Positions 43,566 to 52,454 of a stretch of DNA of 64,000 nt are shown one piece after another. The DNA comes from JAMXLO01 sp963799415 (GTDB lineage Bacteria > Pseudomonadota > Alphaproteobacteria > Acetobacterales > Acetobacteraceae). A program made the position numbers and the translations under genes. Where the stretch lies: contig CAWCXI010000005.1 of assembly GCA_963799415.1 (NCBI GenBank), positions 1 through 64,000 of the forward strand, written 5' to 3'. The notes below the pieces were generated by a model. That model did no database searches. It was not told the origin of the DNA and saw nothing but the letters and a program-made list of their open reading frames with translations. The first letter of the stretch is position 1; the number at the start of each line of letters is the position of its first letter.

Positions 43566-45041
43566 CTACTTCGTCACATTGCCATACGGATAGAAATTCG
43601 TGAGATCGACATTTTCATAGCTGAGCGCATCGAGGCGGATCGTGCCCAGGAACGGCTGGGTTGGTTCGACCAGCAGTATCTTCCTGGCAAAGCCGCTGTC
43701 GTCGAAGCCGCGCCGGAAATGCACGCGCGACTTGATTGCGATCACCCGAAACGCAGCCAGGTCGACGCCCATCTCCACCAGCGTTGATGGTTCCATGATC
43801 TGCACCAGATATGGGCTGATCACCAGCATATTGCCCGGGCCAAATTCAACGCTTACCCAGCGCTGCCCGTACTGTTCGCTCACGCGCGCTACGGTGCCGG
43901 TAATCCGTACTGACTCCCCGGCGGAATTGTCCGCCAATCCGCCCACAGCCATGTCGAATGCATCGCCAGCGCTGACGCTCTTGAGCGCAGCGATCGCGTG
44001 GGCATCCGCGACTGTGGCGATCAGTGTTTTGGACAACCCCTGCGCGATGATCTCGCGCAGCAGCCAGGTCGCGTAGCCGGAGCGATCGCTGTGATCCGCC
44101 AGCACGACCGGCACATCGCCGGCGGCGACCGCCTGTTTCGCCAGTGCGACGCCCTCGGGGATCGTATGCACCTCGGTTGAGTGCAGCAGCGCATCGCGCT
44201 GTCGCCAGGCGAAGTGTGCCATGTCATCGGCGATGCGGCGCGCCAGGTCTGCATCGCCATTGGCAAGCACCTGGATCGTCATCCCTGCATCCGGCACGTC
44301 GGACCACGGGAAGCCGAAATATACGTTGACATAGACATCGGGTTCGCGCGCCTCCCAGGTCAGCGCGCGCTGCACCAGGTCGATCCAGGGCGAAGCACCG
44401 GTCCATTGCACCACGGTCGGCGAAATGATCGGCACCTTCACCGTGGCGTGCGCAGGCCGATAGGTGCCGCGGACGGCCCGTACCAGCGTGCGCGCGGCGC
44501 GTTGGCCTTGCAGATGGCTGTCATAGTGCGGGAAGTACTTGCCGCAGAACGCCAGATCGGCGTGCCGCAGGAACTCCGCGTCCTCGTTGCCATGCGGATC
44601 GAAGGTCGCTGCGATATACGCGCGTGGCCCGATCACCTCGCGCACGCGGCGGGCAAGCTCTGCCTCCGGGCGTGGAATGCCGCGCACCGCCATTGCGCCA
44701 TGCACGCAGAGATACACGCCGTCGAACGGACCCTCTGCCCTAAGCTGCTCAATCATCCGGCCGACGAAGGTTTCGTAAGCCTCCTGTGTGACCCAACCCG
44801 AACCGGAGCCGGTCTTCGGCCACAGCGGCGAATCGATGCCGACCAGTTCCACCTCGTCGTACTCACGCGCGACCTGCACGAAGCCGCCCACGTAGGATTT
44901 CGGCTCCGACGCCAACAGCGCCTCGCCGCGCGCGGGCGAGCCGGGATAGACGAAGTCGTCGATCGTCGTGTCATTCCGCAGAAACGTCACCGTCTCATGC
45001 TGGAAGTACAGGACAGCGATGCGGACCGGCGACTTCGTCAT
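43566..45041 (-). CDS. M81 family metallopeptidase (MlrC-like)
   Basis: A 491-residue protein whose N-terminus RIAVLYFQHETVTF and internal CVHGAMA, TFDPHGN and DHSDRSGYATWLLREI segments are typical of the M81 (microcystinase C) family, which binds zinc and cleaves linear peptides or amide bonds. It has no signal peptide. It starts six bases after the binding-protein gene, which suggests that the binding protein delivers its substrate. Confidence 0.9.
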   Translation of the reverse strand: MTKSPVRIAVLYFQHETVTFLRNDTTIDDFVYPGSPARGEALLASEPKSYVGGFVQVAREYDEVELVGIDSPLWPKTGSGSGWVTQEAYETFVGRMIEQLRAEGPFDGVYLCVHGAMAVRGIPRPEAELARRVREVIGPRAYIAATFDPHGNEDAEFLRHADLAFCGKYFPHYDSHLQGQRAARTLVRAVRGTYRPAHATVKVPIISPTVVQWTGASPWIDLVQRALTWEAREPDVYVNVYFGFPWSDVPDAGMTIQVLANGDADLARRIADDMAHFAWRQRDALLHSTEVHTIPEGVALAKQAVAAGDVPVVLADHSDRSGYATWLLREIIAQGLSKTLIATVADAHAIAALKSVSAGDAFDMAVGGLADNSAGESVRITGTVARVSEQYGQRWVSVEFGPGNMLVISPYLVQIMEPSTLVEMGVDLAAFRVIAIKSRVHFRRGFDDSGFARKILLVEPTQPFLGTIRLDALSYENVDLTNFYPYGNVTK

Positions 45042-45047
45042 CCGCGA

Positions 45048-46232
45048 CTAGTAGACCAGCGCGTGATCCACGACCGGCTCCCAGCGGCCGTCGTGCACGA
45101 CCGAGAGGAAGGCGGCGGTGGCACCGTGGTGGTTGGTGGCGCTGAAGGAATACGTCCCGCCGAACAGATCATGGAAGTCCTGGATGCTCTCCATCGCCTT
45201 CACGAGGCTGTCGACGGTCAGCTCGCGACCGGCCCGTTGCAACGCCTCGATGGCAATCTGCGCCGACGTGTAGCCCATCTCGCCGAGATAGTTTACATCG
45301 ACGCCGTAGCGCGCCTTGTACTTCTGCGTGAATGCCTTGATAGTCGGCCGTGGATCGTCCGGATAGGCGTACAGCGACGGCGACATCGCATAGAACCCGT
45401 CCGCGACATTGCCTGGTGCCTCGGCAATTGCCGTGTCGTACGACGCAACCTGGCCGAGCAGATCGACTTTCCAGCCCACCTTCTTGACGGTCGCGATGAT
45501 CAGCGTGGAGTCACGCACGATCGTGCCCATGGTTATCAGGTCGCAATTCGCCTCACGCAACTTGGCGACCGCCGCGGTGAAGTCGGTGTCGGTCGGCTTG
45601 TGAGCCGTGGTCGCGACGATCTTCATGCCCATCGCCTCGGCCTGCATCTGCGCCCCGGCGAGCACGTCCTTGCCGAAGTCAGTGTCCTGATACATCGCGC
45701 AGATGGCCTTTTTGCCGCGCTGCTCGACGAAATACTTCACACCGGCCCGCATCTGATCGACGTAGGAGGAATACTGACTGAACTTCAGTCGGTTGAAGGG
45801 TTCGAACATGGACCGCGCCGCTGACAGCGGCAGCAGCTTCGGCACGTTCTTCTCGATCGCCATGGGGAAGGTGGCGTTGTTCATCGGCGTGCCGCCGTCC
45901 TCGATGGTCATGAACACGCCGTCATTGTTGATCAGTTTGTTGATGGCCTGCACCGCGCGGGGCACCTGGTATTGGCTATCCTCCACAATGTAGCGGATCT
46001 TGCGGCCGTTGATCCCGCCCTTCTCGTTCACCTCGTCGAATGCGAGCCGTACGGCATTCGCATTGTTCACGCCCTGCACCGCGGTGACGCCGGACAGATC
46101 GGTTATAGTGCCGACAAGGATCTCGGTATCGGTGACGCCGCGCTGGGTTTCGGCGACCGCGCCAGTTCCGAGCACCAGCAACGCCGCCGTCGCCACGAAG
46201 CATGTGGCTGTATTTCTTGAACTCATCTTCAT
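45048..46232 (-). CDS. Branched-chain-type ABC transporter substrate-binding protein
   Basis: A 394-residue periplasmic protein with a signal peptide ending at AVAE. The Periplasmic Leu/Ile/Val-binding fold shows GVTDTEILVGTITDLSGVTAVQG, then NDGVFMTIEDGG, FGKDVLAGAQMQAEAMG and GEMGYTSAQIAIEALQRAG. No permease or ATPase genes lie with it, so it must share a Liv-type system elsewhere. It is first in an operon with the M81 peptidase. Confidence 0.9.
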   Translation of the reverse strand: MKMSSRNTATCFVATAALLVLGTGAVAETQRGVTDTEILVGTITDLSGVTAVQGVNNANAVRLAFDEVNEKGGINGRKIRYIVEDSQYQVPRAVQAINKLINNDGVFMTIEDGGTPMNNATFPMAIEKNVPKLLPLSAARSMFEPFNRLKFSQYSSYVDQMRAGVKYFVEQRGKKAICAMYQDTDFGKDVLAGAQMQAEAMGMKIVATTAHKPTDTDFTAAVAKLREANCDLITMGTIVRDSTLIIATVKKVGWKVDLLGQVASYDTAIAEAPGNVADGFYAMSPSLYAYPDDPRPTIKAFTQKYKARYGVDVNYLGEMGYTSAQIAIEALQRAGRELTVDSLVKAMESIQDFHDLFGGTYSFSATNHHGATAAFLSVVHDGRWEPVVDHALVY

Positions 46233-46297
46233 TCCCCCCAGACGATTTTGGGGAGATTAGCGCAGGGGCGATACGAATGCCAAGCAAGGCCGGCGAA

Positions 46298-46804
46298 TCA
46301 GTCGCCCGGTACCACCAGGAACAGATCGGTATCGCCGGTGTCCTGACCGCAGGCGGTGAGCAGTGCGTGTGCCTGGCCGCGGTGATGCGTCTGGTGATTG
46401 AAGAAGTGCACCACCAGCGGTCCCTTCCGACGCCGCATCTCCTTGCCGGCCGCGCCGCTGAACCACACAAGGTCCTCGGCCAGCCAAGCGTCGTTGACAC
46501 GATCGGCCCAGGCAGTGATATCGGCATCCGCCGTCTCGCGGCGTGCCTGTAACGTGGCGAAGTCATCGATCATGCCGGAGCTCTGCTTGATGCCGACCTC
46601 GGGCTTCGGCCACGCATCGAAGCGCGACATCCACTGCGTGTCGCCCCAAACGAGGTGACACAGCGTGCCGTGGATCGAGTGCCAGAACGCGCCGCGATCC
46701 GCCTTGCGTTCGTCGTCGCTCATTCGCGCGGCGGCGGCATACAGGCGGCGGTTCATCTGCTGGTTGTACTCTGCCATCAGGCGGATATAACCGGGCGTGA
46801 TCAT
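46298..46804 (-). CDS. DinB family protein
   Basis: A start at 46804 (MITPGYIRLMAEYNQQMNRRLYAAA) gives 168 residues of a four-helix-bundle DinB/YfiT-like protein. The metal-binding histidines are in FWHSIHGTLCHLVWGD and VVHFFNHQTHHRGQAHALL. DinB-like enzymes use mycothiol, bacillithiol or related thiols; the role in alphaproteobacteria is not settled. It stands alone between the binding-protein operon and the TRAP operon. Confidence 0.85.
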   Translation of the reverse strand: MITPGYIRLMAEYNQQMNRRLYAAAARMSDDERKADRGAFWHSIHGTLCHLVWGDTQWMSRFDAWPKPEVGIKQSSGMIDDFATLQARRETADADITAWADRVNDAWLAEDLVWFSGAAGKEMRRRKGPLVVHFFNHQTHHRGQAHALLTACGQDTGDTDLFLVVPGD

Positions 46805-46902
46805 GATGACGGCCTCCATGCGGGAGCCGCAGCTTAGCTGGCTACGTCTGCACTGCGTCAATCTTGATCGAGCGAGTCAACATGACGCCCGCACAGCGGC
46901 GG

Positions 46903-48795
46903 TCACAGGAACCCGATCGACAGCCAGGGAACTGCGACGACGATCGCAAGCGCCACCGCCAGGGCGGCCAGATACGGCCACATGCGACCCAATGCATCGT
47001 CCGGCGAGACCCGTCCGATCGCACAGGCGCCGTAGAACCCCACACCGAACGGTGGGGCGAACAGCCCGATGCCCATCGCAAGGATGATCACCAAGGCATA
47101 ATGCACCTCGTGAACGCCCATCGCCTTGGCGACCGGGAAAAGCAGCGGGCCGAACAGCACGATGGCTGGGATACCCTCCAGCACGCTGCCCAGGATGACG
47201 AAGGCAACCGCGGTGATAGCGAGGAAGCCTAGTTTCCCGCCCGGCACGGATGCCATCACCGAGACCAGCCATTGCGAGAAGCCCGATTGCGTTAGTGCCC
47301 AGGCCATCGCGGTGGCCGTGCCGATGATCAGCATCACCGCGCCGGTCAGCGAAAGCGTGTCGACGAGCAGCGGGTAGATGCGCCGCCAGTCGAACTGCCG
47401 ATAGACCAGCAGCCCGAGCACCGCAGTGTACACCACGCCCACGGTGGAGACTTCGGTGGCAGTGGCGATGCCGTCGATCACGGCGATCCGGATCACGAAT
47501 GGCAAGGTCAGTCCGGGAATCGCAATGACGAAGGTGCGCAACATCATTGACACCGGCGCACGCTCGCCGCCACCGGTGTCCATGTGGCGCGAGCGGATCC
47601 AGCACACCACGACGAGCGCGAGCGCTGCCACCGCCGCGGGCAGCAGTCCGCCGGTGAACAGCGCGGTGATCGAGACGTTGGTCACCGAACCGATGGTGAT
47701 CAGCACAAGGCTCGGCGGAATGGTCTCCGACATCGCGCTGGAACTCGCCAGCAGCGCGGCCAGTTCGCCGGGGTGCGAGCCGCGGCGCCGCATCTCCGGG
47801 AACAGCACCGGCGCGACCGCGGCCATGTCGGCGGCCTTCGATCCGGAAATTCCGGACACCAGATACATCGCGCCGAGCAGAACGTAGGACAGGCCGCCAC
47901 GCACGTGGCCGACCAGAGCCGCGAGGAACGCCACCATGACGCGCGCGATGCCGGTCATCTCCATCAGCAGGCCGAGGAACACGAACATCGGCACCGACAG
48001 CAGCAGCAGGTTCGACATGCCCTCGTCCATGCGATTGACCACGACGGACAGGGGCAGGGCACTGGTCAGGCCGAGATACGACATGGTGGCGATGCCGAAG
48101 GCGAACGCGATCGGCACGCCGATGCCGACGCAGACGGCGACGATGACGACGAAGAACACGATCAAGCTGCCGAACCCCATGGCGAGCAGCAGCGGTTGGC
48201 ATAGCCACAGCAGCGCCGCGATGCCGGCAACCGTCGCCAGCGCCAGCGAGAAGCTGCGCACGGTGGTGGTTTCCAGCAGGCGCAGCAGAGAGATGATCGC
48301 GGCGAGCGAGATGCCGACCACGATGGCGACGACGCGATAGCCGTCGGAGATCTGCAGCGAGATCAGCTCGACGTAGCGCTGTTGATCGAGGTACTGCGCG
48401 GCGGGCAGCAGGACCTCCAGCACGAAGGCGATCACCACCAGCGAGGCGACGGCGGCGAACCAGCTTGCCCATTGTGGCGGCACCCAGTTGGCCAGCGTGG
48501 TCAGCCGCATGTGGCCATCGCGCCGCAGCGCGACGACCATGCCCAGCATCGACAGCCAGAGGAACAGGAAGTTGGCGAGTTCGTCAGTCCAGAACAGTGG
48601 ATTGTCGAGCACGTAGCGCGACACCACGCCGGCGAACAGGATGCACACCTCGGCCAGCACAAGCAGCGCGCCAACGAACTCGCAGGTTTTGCCGATCGTC
48701 TGGTCGAGCAGGAAGGCGCTTCGCCGCAGCGTGGCCCAGCCGGGCGCGATCGGCTGGCCAAGCCCCGTTGTAAGGTCGGATGAGTCGAGGCTCAT
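46903..48795 (-). CDS. TRAP transporter fused permease (DctQ-DctM)
   Basis: A 630-residue membrane protein. The first 170 residues resemble the small DctQ subunit (ILFAGVVSRYVLDNPLFWTDELANFLFLWL); the remainder is the large DctM subunit (GLLMEMTGIARVMVAFLAALVGHVRGG, SGSKAADMAAVAPVLFPEM, VILGSVLEGIPAIVLFGPLL, GLFAPPFGVGFYGACAI). Such fusions are known in TRAP systems. It imports a solute, often a carboxylate, using a Na+ or H+ gradient. Its start overlaps the DctP stop by four bases. Confidence 0.9.
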   Translation of the reverse strand: MSLDSSDLTTGLGQPIAPGWATLRRSAFLLDQTIGKTCEFVGALLVLAEVCILFAGVVSRYVLDNPLFWTDELANFLFLWLSMLGMVVALRRDGHMRLTTLANWVPPQWASWFAAVASLVVIAFVLEVLLPAAQYLDQQRYVELISLQISDGYRVVAIVVGISLAAIISLLRLLETTTVRSFSLALATVAGIAALLWLCQPLLLAMGFGSLIVFFVVIVAVCVGIGVPIAFAFGIATMSYLGLTSALPLSVVVNRMDEGMSNLLLLSVPMFVFLGLLMEMTGIARVMVAFLAALVGHVRGGLSYVLLGAMYLVSGISGSKAADMAAVAPVLFPEMRRRGSHPGELAALLASSSAMSETIPPSLVLITIGSVTNVSITALFTGGLLPAAVAALALVVVCWIRSRHMDTGGGERAPVSMMLRTFVIAIPGLTLPFVIRIAVIDGIATATEVSTVGVVYTAVLGLLVYRQFDWRRIYPLLVDTLSLTGAVMLIIGTATAMAWALTQSGFSQWLVSVMASVPGGKLGFLAITAVAFVILGSVLEGIPAIVLFGPLLFPVAKAMGVHEVHYALVIILAMGIGLFAPPFGVGFYGACAIGRVSPDDALGRMWPYLAALAVALAIVVAVPWLSIGFL

Positions 48796-49811
48796 GCCGT
48801 AAGCGGGCCGACGTATTTCTCCAGTAGCGCCCAGGCCTTGTCGCCGGCGGTCTTCTTCATTTCGGGGTAGAAGCCAGCCTTTGCCAAAACCTCGCGGAAT
48901 GGCTTGGGGTCAGCGGCGTTGAACGTCATCCCCTTGGCGGTCAGGTTCTGTTGCTCCGACTTTGTCATGGTGATGAAGTCCTGTCGTTCGGCCAGCGCCT
49001 CTGCGTCGAAGATGCGGCGAACGGTCTCCTGAAGGTCGGGGGGCAGTCGCTTCCAGGCCGCGACGTTGAACGAGGTGTGGAAGCCGGCCCAGACATGGTT
49101 GGTGAGGCTGCAGTATTTCTGCACCTCGTACAGCTTGGCGGTATCGATCAGCACCAACGGATTTTCCTGGCCGTCCACGATGCCGGTCTGCAATGCGCTG
49201 TACACCTCATTGAAGTTGATCGCGGTCGGTGACGCGCCGAGGTGGCGGAACAACGAAATGAGATACGGCGCCACCGGCAGCCTGATCTTGAAGCCATGCA
49301 GATCGTCGGGGCTGGTGATCGGCTTGGTCCGCGTGGTGATCTGGCGAAAGCCGTGGTCGTAGCCCTTGTCCAGGCAATAGAGGCCGATCTGCTCCGCCGC
49401 AGCGCGCAGAAAGTCGCCGAGTTCACCGTCCATCGCGGCCCAGACATGATCGATATCCGGGAAGGCAAAGCCGACGCCGGGAATACCACAGGCCGGGTTG
49501 CGCGGCGCCAGCAGATCGATCGGCAGATTGTACATCTCCAGCGCGCCGGATATCACCTGCGAGATCATCGCGGTGTCACCGCCGAGCACGCTGTTCGGGT
49601 AGATGGTGATCTCCAGCCGGCCGTTGGTTTCCTTTTTAACCTTGTCGGCGGCGATCTGGTCGTGCGCCATTGCCGGATGCTCCATCGGTGCCGACGAGCC
49701 CAGCTTGTAGCTGAACTCCGCGGCATTGGCCGGCCAGTGCAGGATGGTGGCCGCGCTGATGCCGGCGGTTCCTGCCATCACTCGCCGGCGTGACAGCATA
49801 TTGTGCTGCAT
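48792..49811 (-). CDS. TRAP transporter substrate-binding protein DctP
   Basis: A 339-residue protein with a Tat-type leader (SRRRVMAG followed by a hydrophobic segment). The mature DctP domain has SYKLGSSAPMEHPAMAHDQIAADKVKKETNGRLEI, then KIRLPVAPYL and GQENPLVLIDTAKLYEVQKYC. The conserved Arg in the KIRLP segment normally binds a carboxylate. It pairs with the fused permease; substrate probably an organic acid. Confidence 0.9.
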   Translation of the reverse strand: MQHNMLSRRRVMAGTAGISAATILHWPANAAEFSYKLGSSAPMEHPAMAHDQIAADKVKKETNGRLEITIYPNSVLGGDTAMISQVISGALEMYNLPIDLLAPRNPACGIPGVGFAFPDIDHVWAAMDGELGDFLRAAAEQIGLYCLDKGYDHGFRQITTRTKPITSPDDLHGFKIRLPVAPYLISLFRHLGASPTAINFNEVYSALQTGIVDGQENPLVLIDTAKLYEVQKYCSLTNHVWAGFHTSFNVAAWKRLPPDLQETVRRIFDAEALAERQDFITMTKSEQQNLTAKGMTFNAADPKPFREVLAKAGFYPEMKKTAGDKAWALLEKYVGPLTA

Positions 49812-49889
49812 CGACTACCCTCCCGTTTGGATCGTGGCCCTTGCGGGCTGTGTATTGCGTCGGAGCGTGCCGGCACAGCAGCAACCAAG

Positions 49890-50225
49890 TCAAGCACGAC
49901 ACCGGATGGTCAGCGCGAGCTGTTTCGCTGTTCGAACGCGAGTGACGAGGATCTGCCGAAGTCGCGGTTCGATTTCGCGCGCGGCATATCCGTCGGCCAC
50001 GAACATCGTCTCGGTGATGTTCAGCACTTGCTCGACAAAGCCTGTTCCAAGGTCACGAGGGCTGTCGTACGTCTCGACCAGCAACGCTGCGATGCCTATC
50101 GATGCGAGCTGAGGCCCGTATTTGGCTCGGTCGTCGATCATGCCAGCCGAGCCGTGCAGCATCACTACGGCGGGAGTCGTTTGGTCTGGCACGGTAGTTT
50201 TCGGCACGAACAGTAGAGCTCGCAC
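49890..50225 (-). pseudogene. Dienelactone-hydrolase-like remnant
   Basis: The open segment (from a GTG) begins RALLFVPKTT and continues TPAVVMLHGSAGMIDDRAKYGPQLASIGIAALLVETY and FVADGYAA, an N-terminal half of an alpha/beta hydrolase. The remainder (REIEPRLRQILVTRVR...) does not match and the nucleophile GxSxGG is not reached. The usual beginning of the domain is missing as well. A decayed fragment behind the YdcF-like gene. Confidence 0.55.
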
Positions 50226-50237
50226 GAAACATCGGCC

Positions 50238-51056
50238 TCACCGGGACAGGGAGCATTTCGCCGCGTCTTGCGGTGCGGGGAACAGCGTATCAGTCCATCC
50301 AATCAGCCGATAGCCGAACAGGCCAAGCCATTCATGTGTCGCTGCGTCAAGATTGCCCAGGCGGCTGCTGAACGATGGTTCAACCCATGCGCGCAACGTA
50401 CGACCTGACTTGTAGGCTACCGGCCATGCGGTCACGTTCCAGCCAATGTGCCGGAATACGCCGATGGCGCGCGGCACGTGACTGGCCGACGTGATGAGCA
50501 GCCAGCAGCTCTCCCTGGCAGGGTGGACCAGGCGCCACGAATCCGACGCGTTCTCACGCGTATTGCGTGATCTGTCCTCGAAGACGATGCGTGCCGGGTC
50601 GAGACCGAGCGCCGCGAACAACTGGCGCGCACCATCGGTTTCGATGGCACCGCCCGGGATGACCGAGCCGCTGGCACCAGTGAACACCAGCCGCGCCTCG
50701 GGATGGCGCAGCGCCAGAGCCACGGCCTCAGTCATGCGCTCGGCATCCGCGTTCAGCGAGGGAATGCCACGATCCCTGGTGATCTCGGTTGCGATCGCTC
50801 CGCCCAACACGATAATGCCATCGATGTTCGACGGCTCCGCCGGGCGCGGGAAGCGATCTTCCAGCGGCAGCGAGACCCACGAGTCCACCGGCAACAGCAG
50901 GATCAGCAGGTAACCAATCAGCCCAGCCGCGAGCAGCCGCCGACCCCACGCGGAATCACGATAACGGCCGAACCAGAACCCGGCCCAGCAGAGCAACAGA
51001 AGCAGAACGCTCGGCCGCAGCAGGTCCCCGCCAAATTTAGTCAGAATGAACGTCAT
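50238..51056 (-). CDS. YdcF/ElyC-like DUF218 membrane protein
   Basis: Start at 51056 (MTFILTKFGGDLL) after AAGGAC. The 272-residue protein has two N-terminal membrane segments and a DUF218 domain: NIDGIIVLGGAIATEI, NADAERMTEAVALALRHPEARLVFTGASGS, ARIVFEDRSRNTRENA and WLLITSASHVPRAIGVF. E. coli ElyC affects envelope polysaccharide/peptidoglycan synthesis at the undecaprenyl-lipid step; a similar role here is possible but unproved. Confidence 0.85.
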   Translation of the reverse strand: MTFILTKFGGDLLRPSVLLLLLCWAGFWFGRYRDSAWGRRLLAAGLIGYLLILLLPVDSWVSLPLEDRFPRPAEPSNIDGIIVLGGAIATEITRDRGIPSLNADAERMTEAVALALRHPEARLVFTGASGSVIPGGAIETDGARQLFAALGLDPARIVFEDRSRNTRENASDSWRLVHPARESCWLLITSASHVPRAIGVFRHIGWNVTAWPVAYKSGRTLRAWVEPSFSSRLGNLDAATHEWLGLFGYRLIGWTDTLFPAPQDAAKCSLSR

Positions 51057-51509
51057 GTCCTTGAGCTCACCTTGGCCCACGTGCTGTGTCTTCACATGGT
51101 CAAGGCTTAGTGTCCGGCCGGAGTCATCGCGAGTCACTTGAATCGGTTGCCCGGCGGCGGCTTGAGGCGTGTGATTCCGCCGCCGCGGGCTCGAAACCGG
51201 CGGATGCCCTCAGACCAGATACCGTGATCCGAGGTGCGCCCTTGAGGCCATCTTGGCGAACACGACAAGACCAGTGGTGGAAAATGTCAGGGTTATTTCA
51301 TGGTTTGCTACCTTGGCAACTAGGTCACACACCAGGACCGTGGCGTGCTAAGCCTGCATTGATCGGAGGGAAGGCAACGCAAAATAGTCTGCTAATTACA
51401 CTGGCGTTGCTGCCCCCGCGTTGGCGCTGAGGTCGAATTGCCCTGTGCGATGACCCAACCAAGGTGTCTCACGGCAACGAACTGAAGATACCAGAAAATG
51501 GAGAATTCC
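51057..51509. other. Intergenic region without a supportable gene
   Basis: About 450 bases. GGCGGCGG (51153-51160) and CCGCCGCC (51177-51184) can form an 8-bp hairpin near the ydcF-like side, but GC-rich chance pairing is likely. The right part should hold the promoter for the all-beta gene at 51510. Confidence 0.4.
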
Positions 51510-52346
51510 ATGTCGAGGACTGTTATCTATACGAACGGCGATCATGGTTTCACAAGCCCGACGCAACTGGACGACACGAAAATCCGGCTGGCAGGAACCG
51601 GGCCTTCTCTGCCCGCCGCACCACTGATCAATCTTACCGGCCTTCTTGCCATGTATACGCTGGACAAGGTCGAGGTTCTTGGAACTTCAGTGACACCGAA
51701 CTATGGGTGGGTGCAATCCGATCCTGAGACTTCTGCCACCTTCACAAATGGTGTGCATGTCTCGCATGGAACACTGTTTACCGATTCCAACAGCGGCTTC
51801 ACTTTTGAGGGCAAGAGTGTCATCACCAACGGCGGCACGCTCGACGCACTCGGCGGACGATATCACTCTTCGCTATACACGTTGAACGGCAGCGTGTCGG
51901 TGGGCGAGAACTCGTCGGCCGACTTCAGCGATGTGCACCTTGTCGGCAATGGCACAGTGAAACTGACAGCGGAAAGTGCCACTGTTAGTGCATCCGGTAT
52001 AGGCGGTGTAGGCAGCGGAGTTCATTTCGATCTGACCAAAGGTGGCATGCTGAACATCGACAATGGCATGAACTTTCTCGGCCGGGTAGATATCGGCCGT
52101 GAAGCCACCGTGAATATCAACGCCCCCGTATTTGAAACGACGCCTCTGGGGGCAGTTTCGGGAATCTGGCACACCAAGAGTGACGTTCTCGATCTATTGG
52201 GTTCCTCGGGGCAGGATTTGGCACACATCCAGTTTGCCAAAGGCACGCGAGAACTCTACGGGGCGCCGAACGCAACAACAGGTGGCGTATCGGTATCGAC
52301 GCATTTCGCGGCGGGCGACCTGCCGATCACAGTGGTGCATTCGTAA
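51510..52346 (+). CDS. All-beta (right-handed beta-helix-like) protein, function unknown
   Basis: Start at 51510 (MSRTVIYTNGDHG) after GGAGA. The 278-residue protein is rich in Gly, Ser, Thr, Asn and Val, with short strand-turn repeats (TLDALGGRYHSSLYTLNGSVSVGENSSADFSDVHLVGNG) suggesting a beta helix. The end, DLLGSSGQDLAHIQFAKGTRELYG, resembles extracellular proteins found in several Acetobacteraceae. No Sec signal is present. Its GC content is visibly below its neighbours. The function is unknown. Confidence 0.55.
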   Translation: MSRTVIYTNGDHGFTSPTQLDDTKIRLAGTGPSLPAAPLINLTGLLAMYTLDKVEVLGTSVTPNYGWVQSDPETSATFTNGVHVSHGTLFTDSNSGFTFEGKSVITNGGTLDALGGRYHSSLYTLNGSVSVGENSSADFSDVHLVGNGTVKLTAESATVSASGIGGVGSGVHFDLTKGGMLNIDNGMNFLGRVDIGREATVNINAPVFETTPLGAVSGIWHTKSDVLDLLGSSGQDLAHIQFAKGTRELYGAPNATTGGVSVSTHFAAGDLPITVVHS

Positions 52347-52454
52347 AGCTACATTCCTGATCCAGCCGGACATAGCCCCAGGGTCGTTCTGTGGGCTTGC
52401 CCGCCGTCGCCGCCCGGGCTGTACTGCGCTCATGGCAGCACCTAGGTCTGATCG

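Noticed and set aside
51153..51184. 8-bp GC-rich hairpin as terminator
   Set aside because: No T-tract and the pairing is a simple GGCGGCGG repeat, likely by chance in a GC-rich genome.
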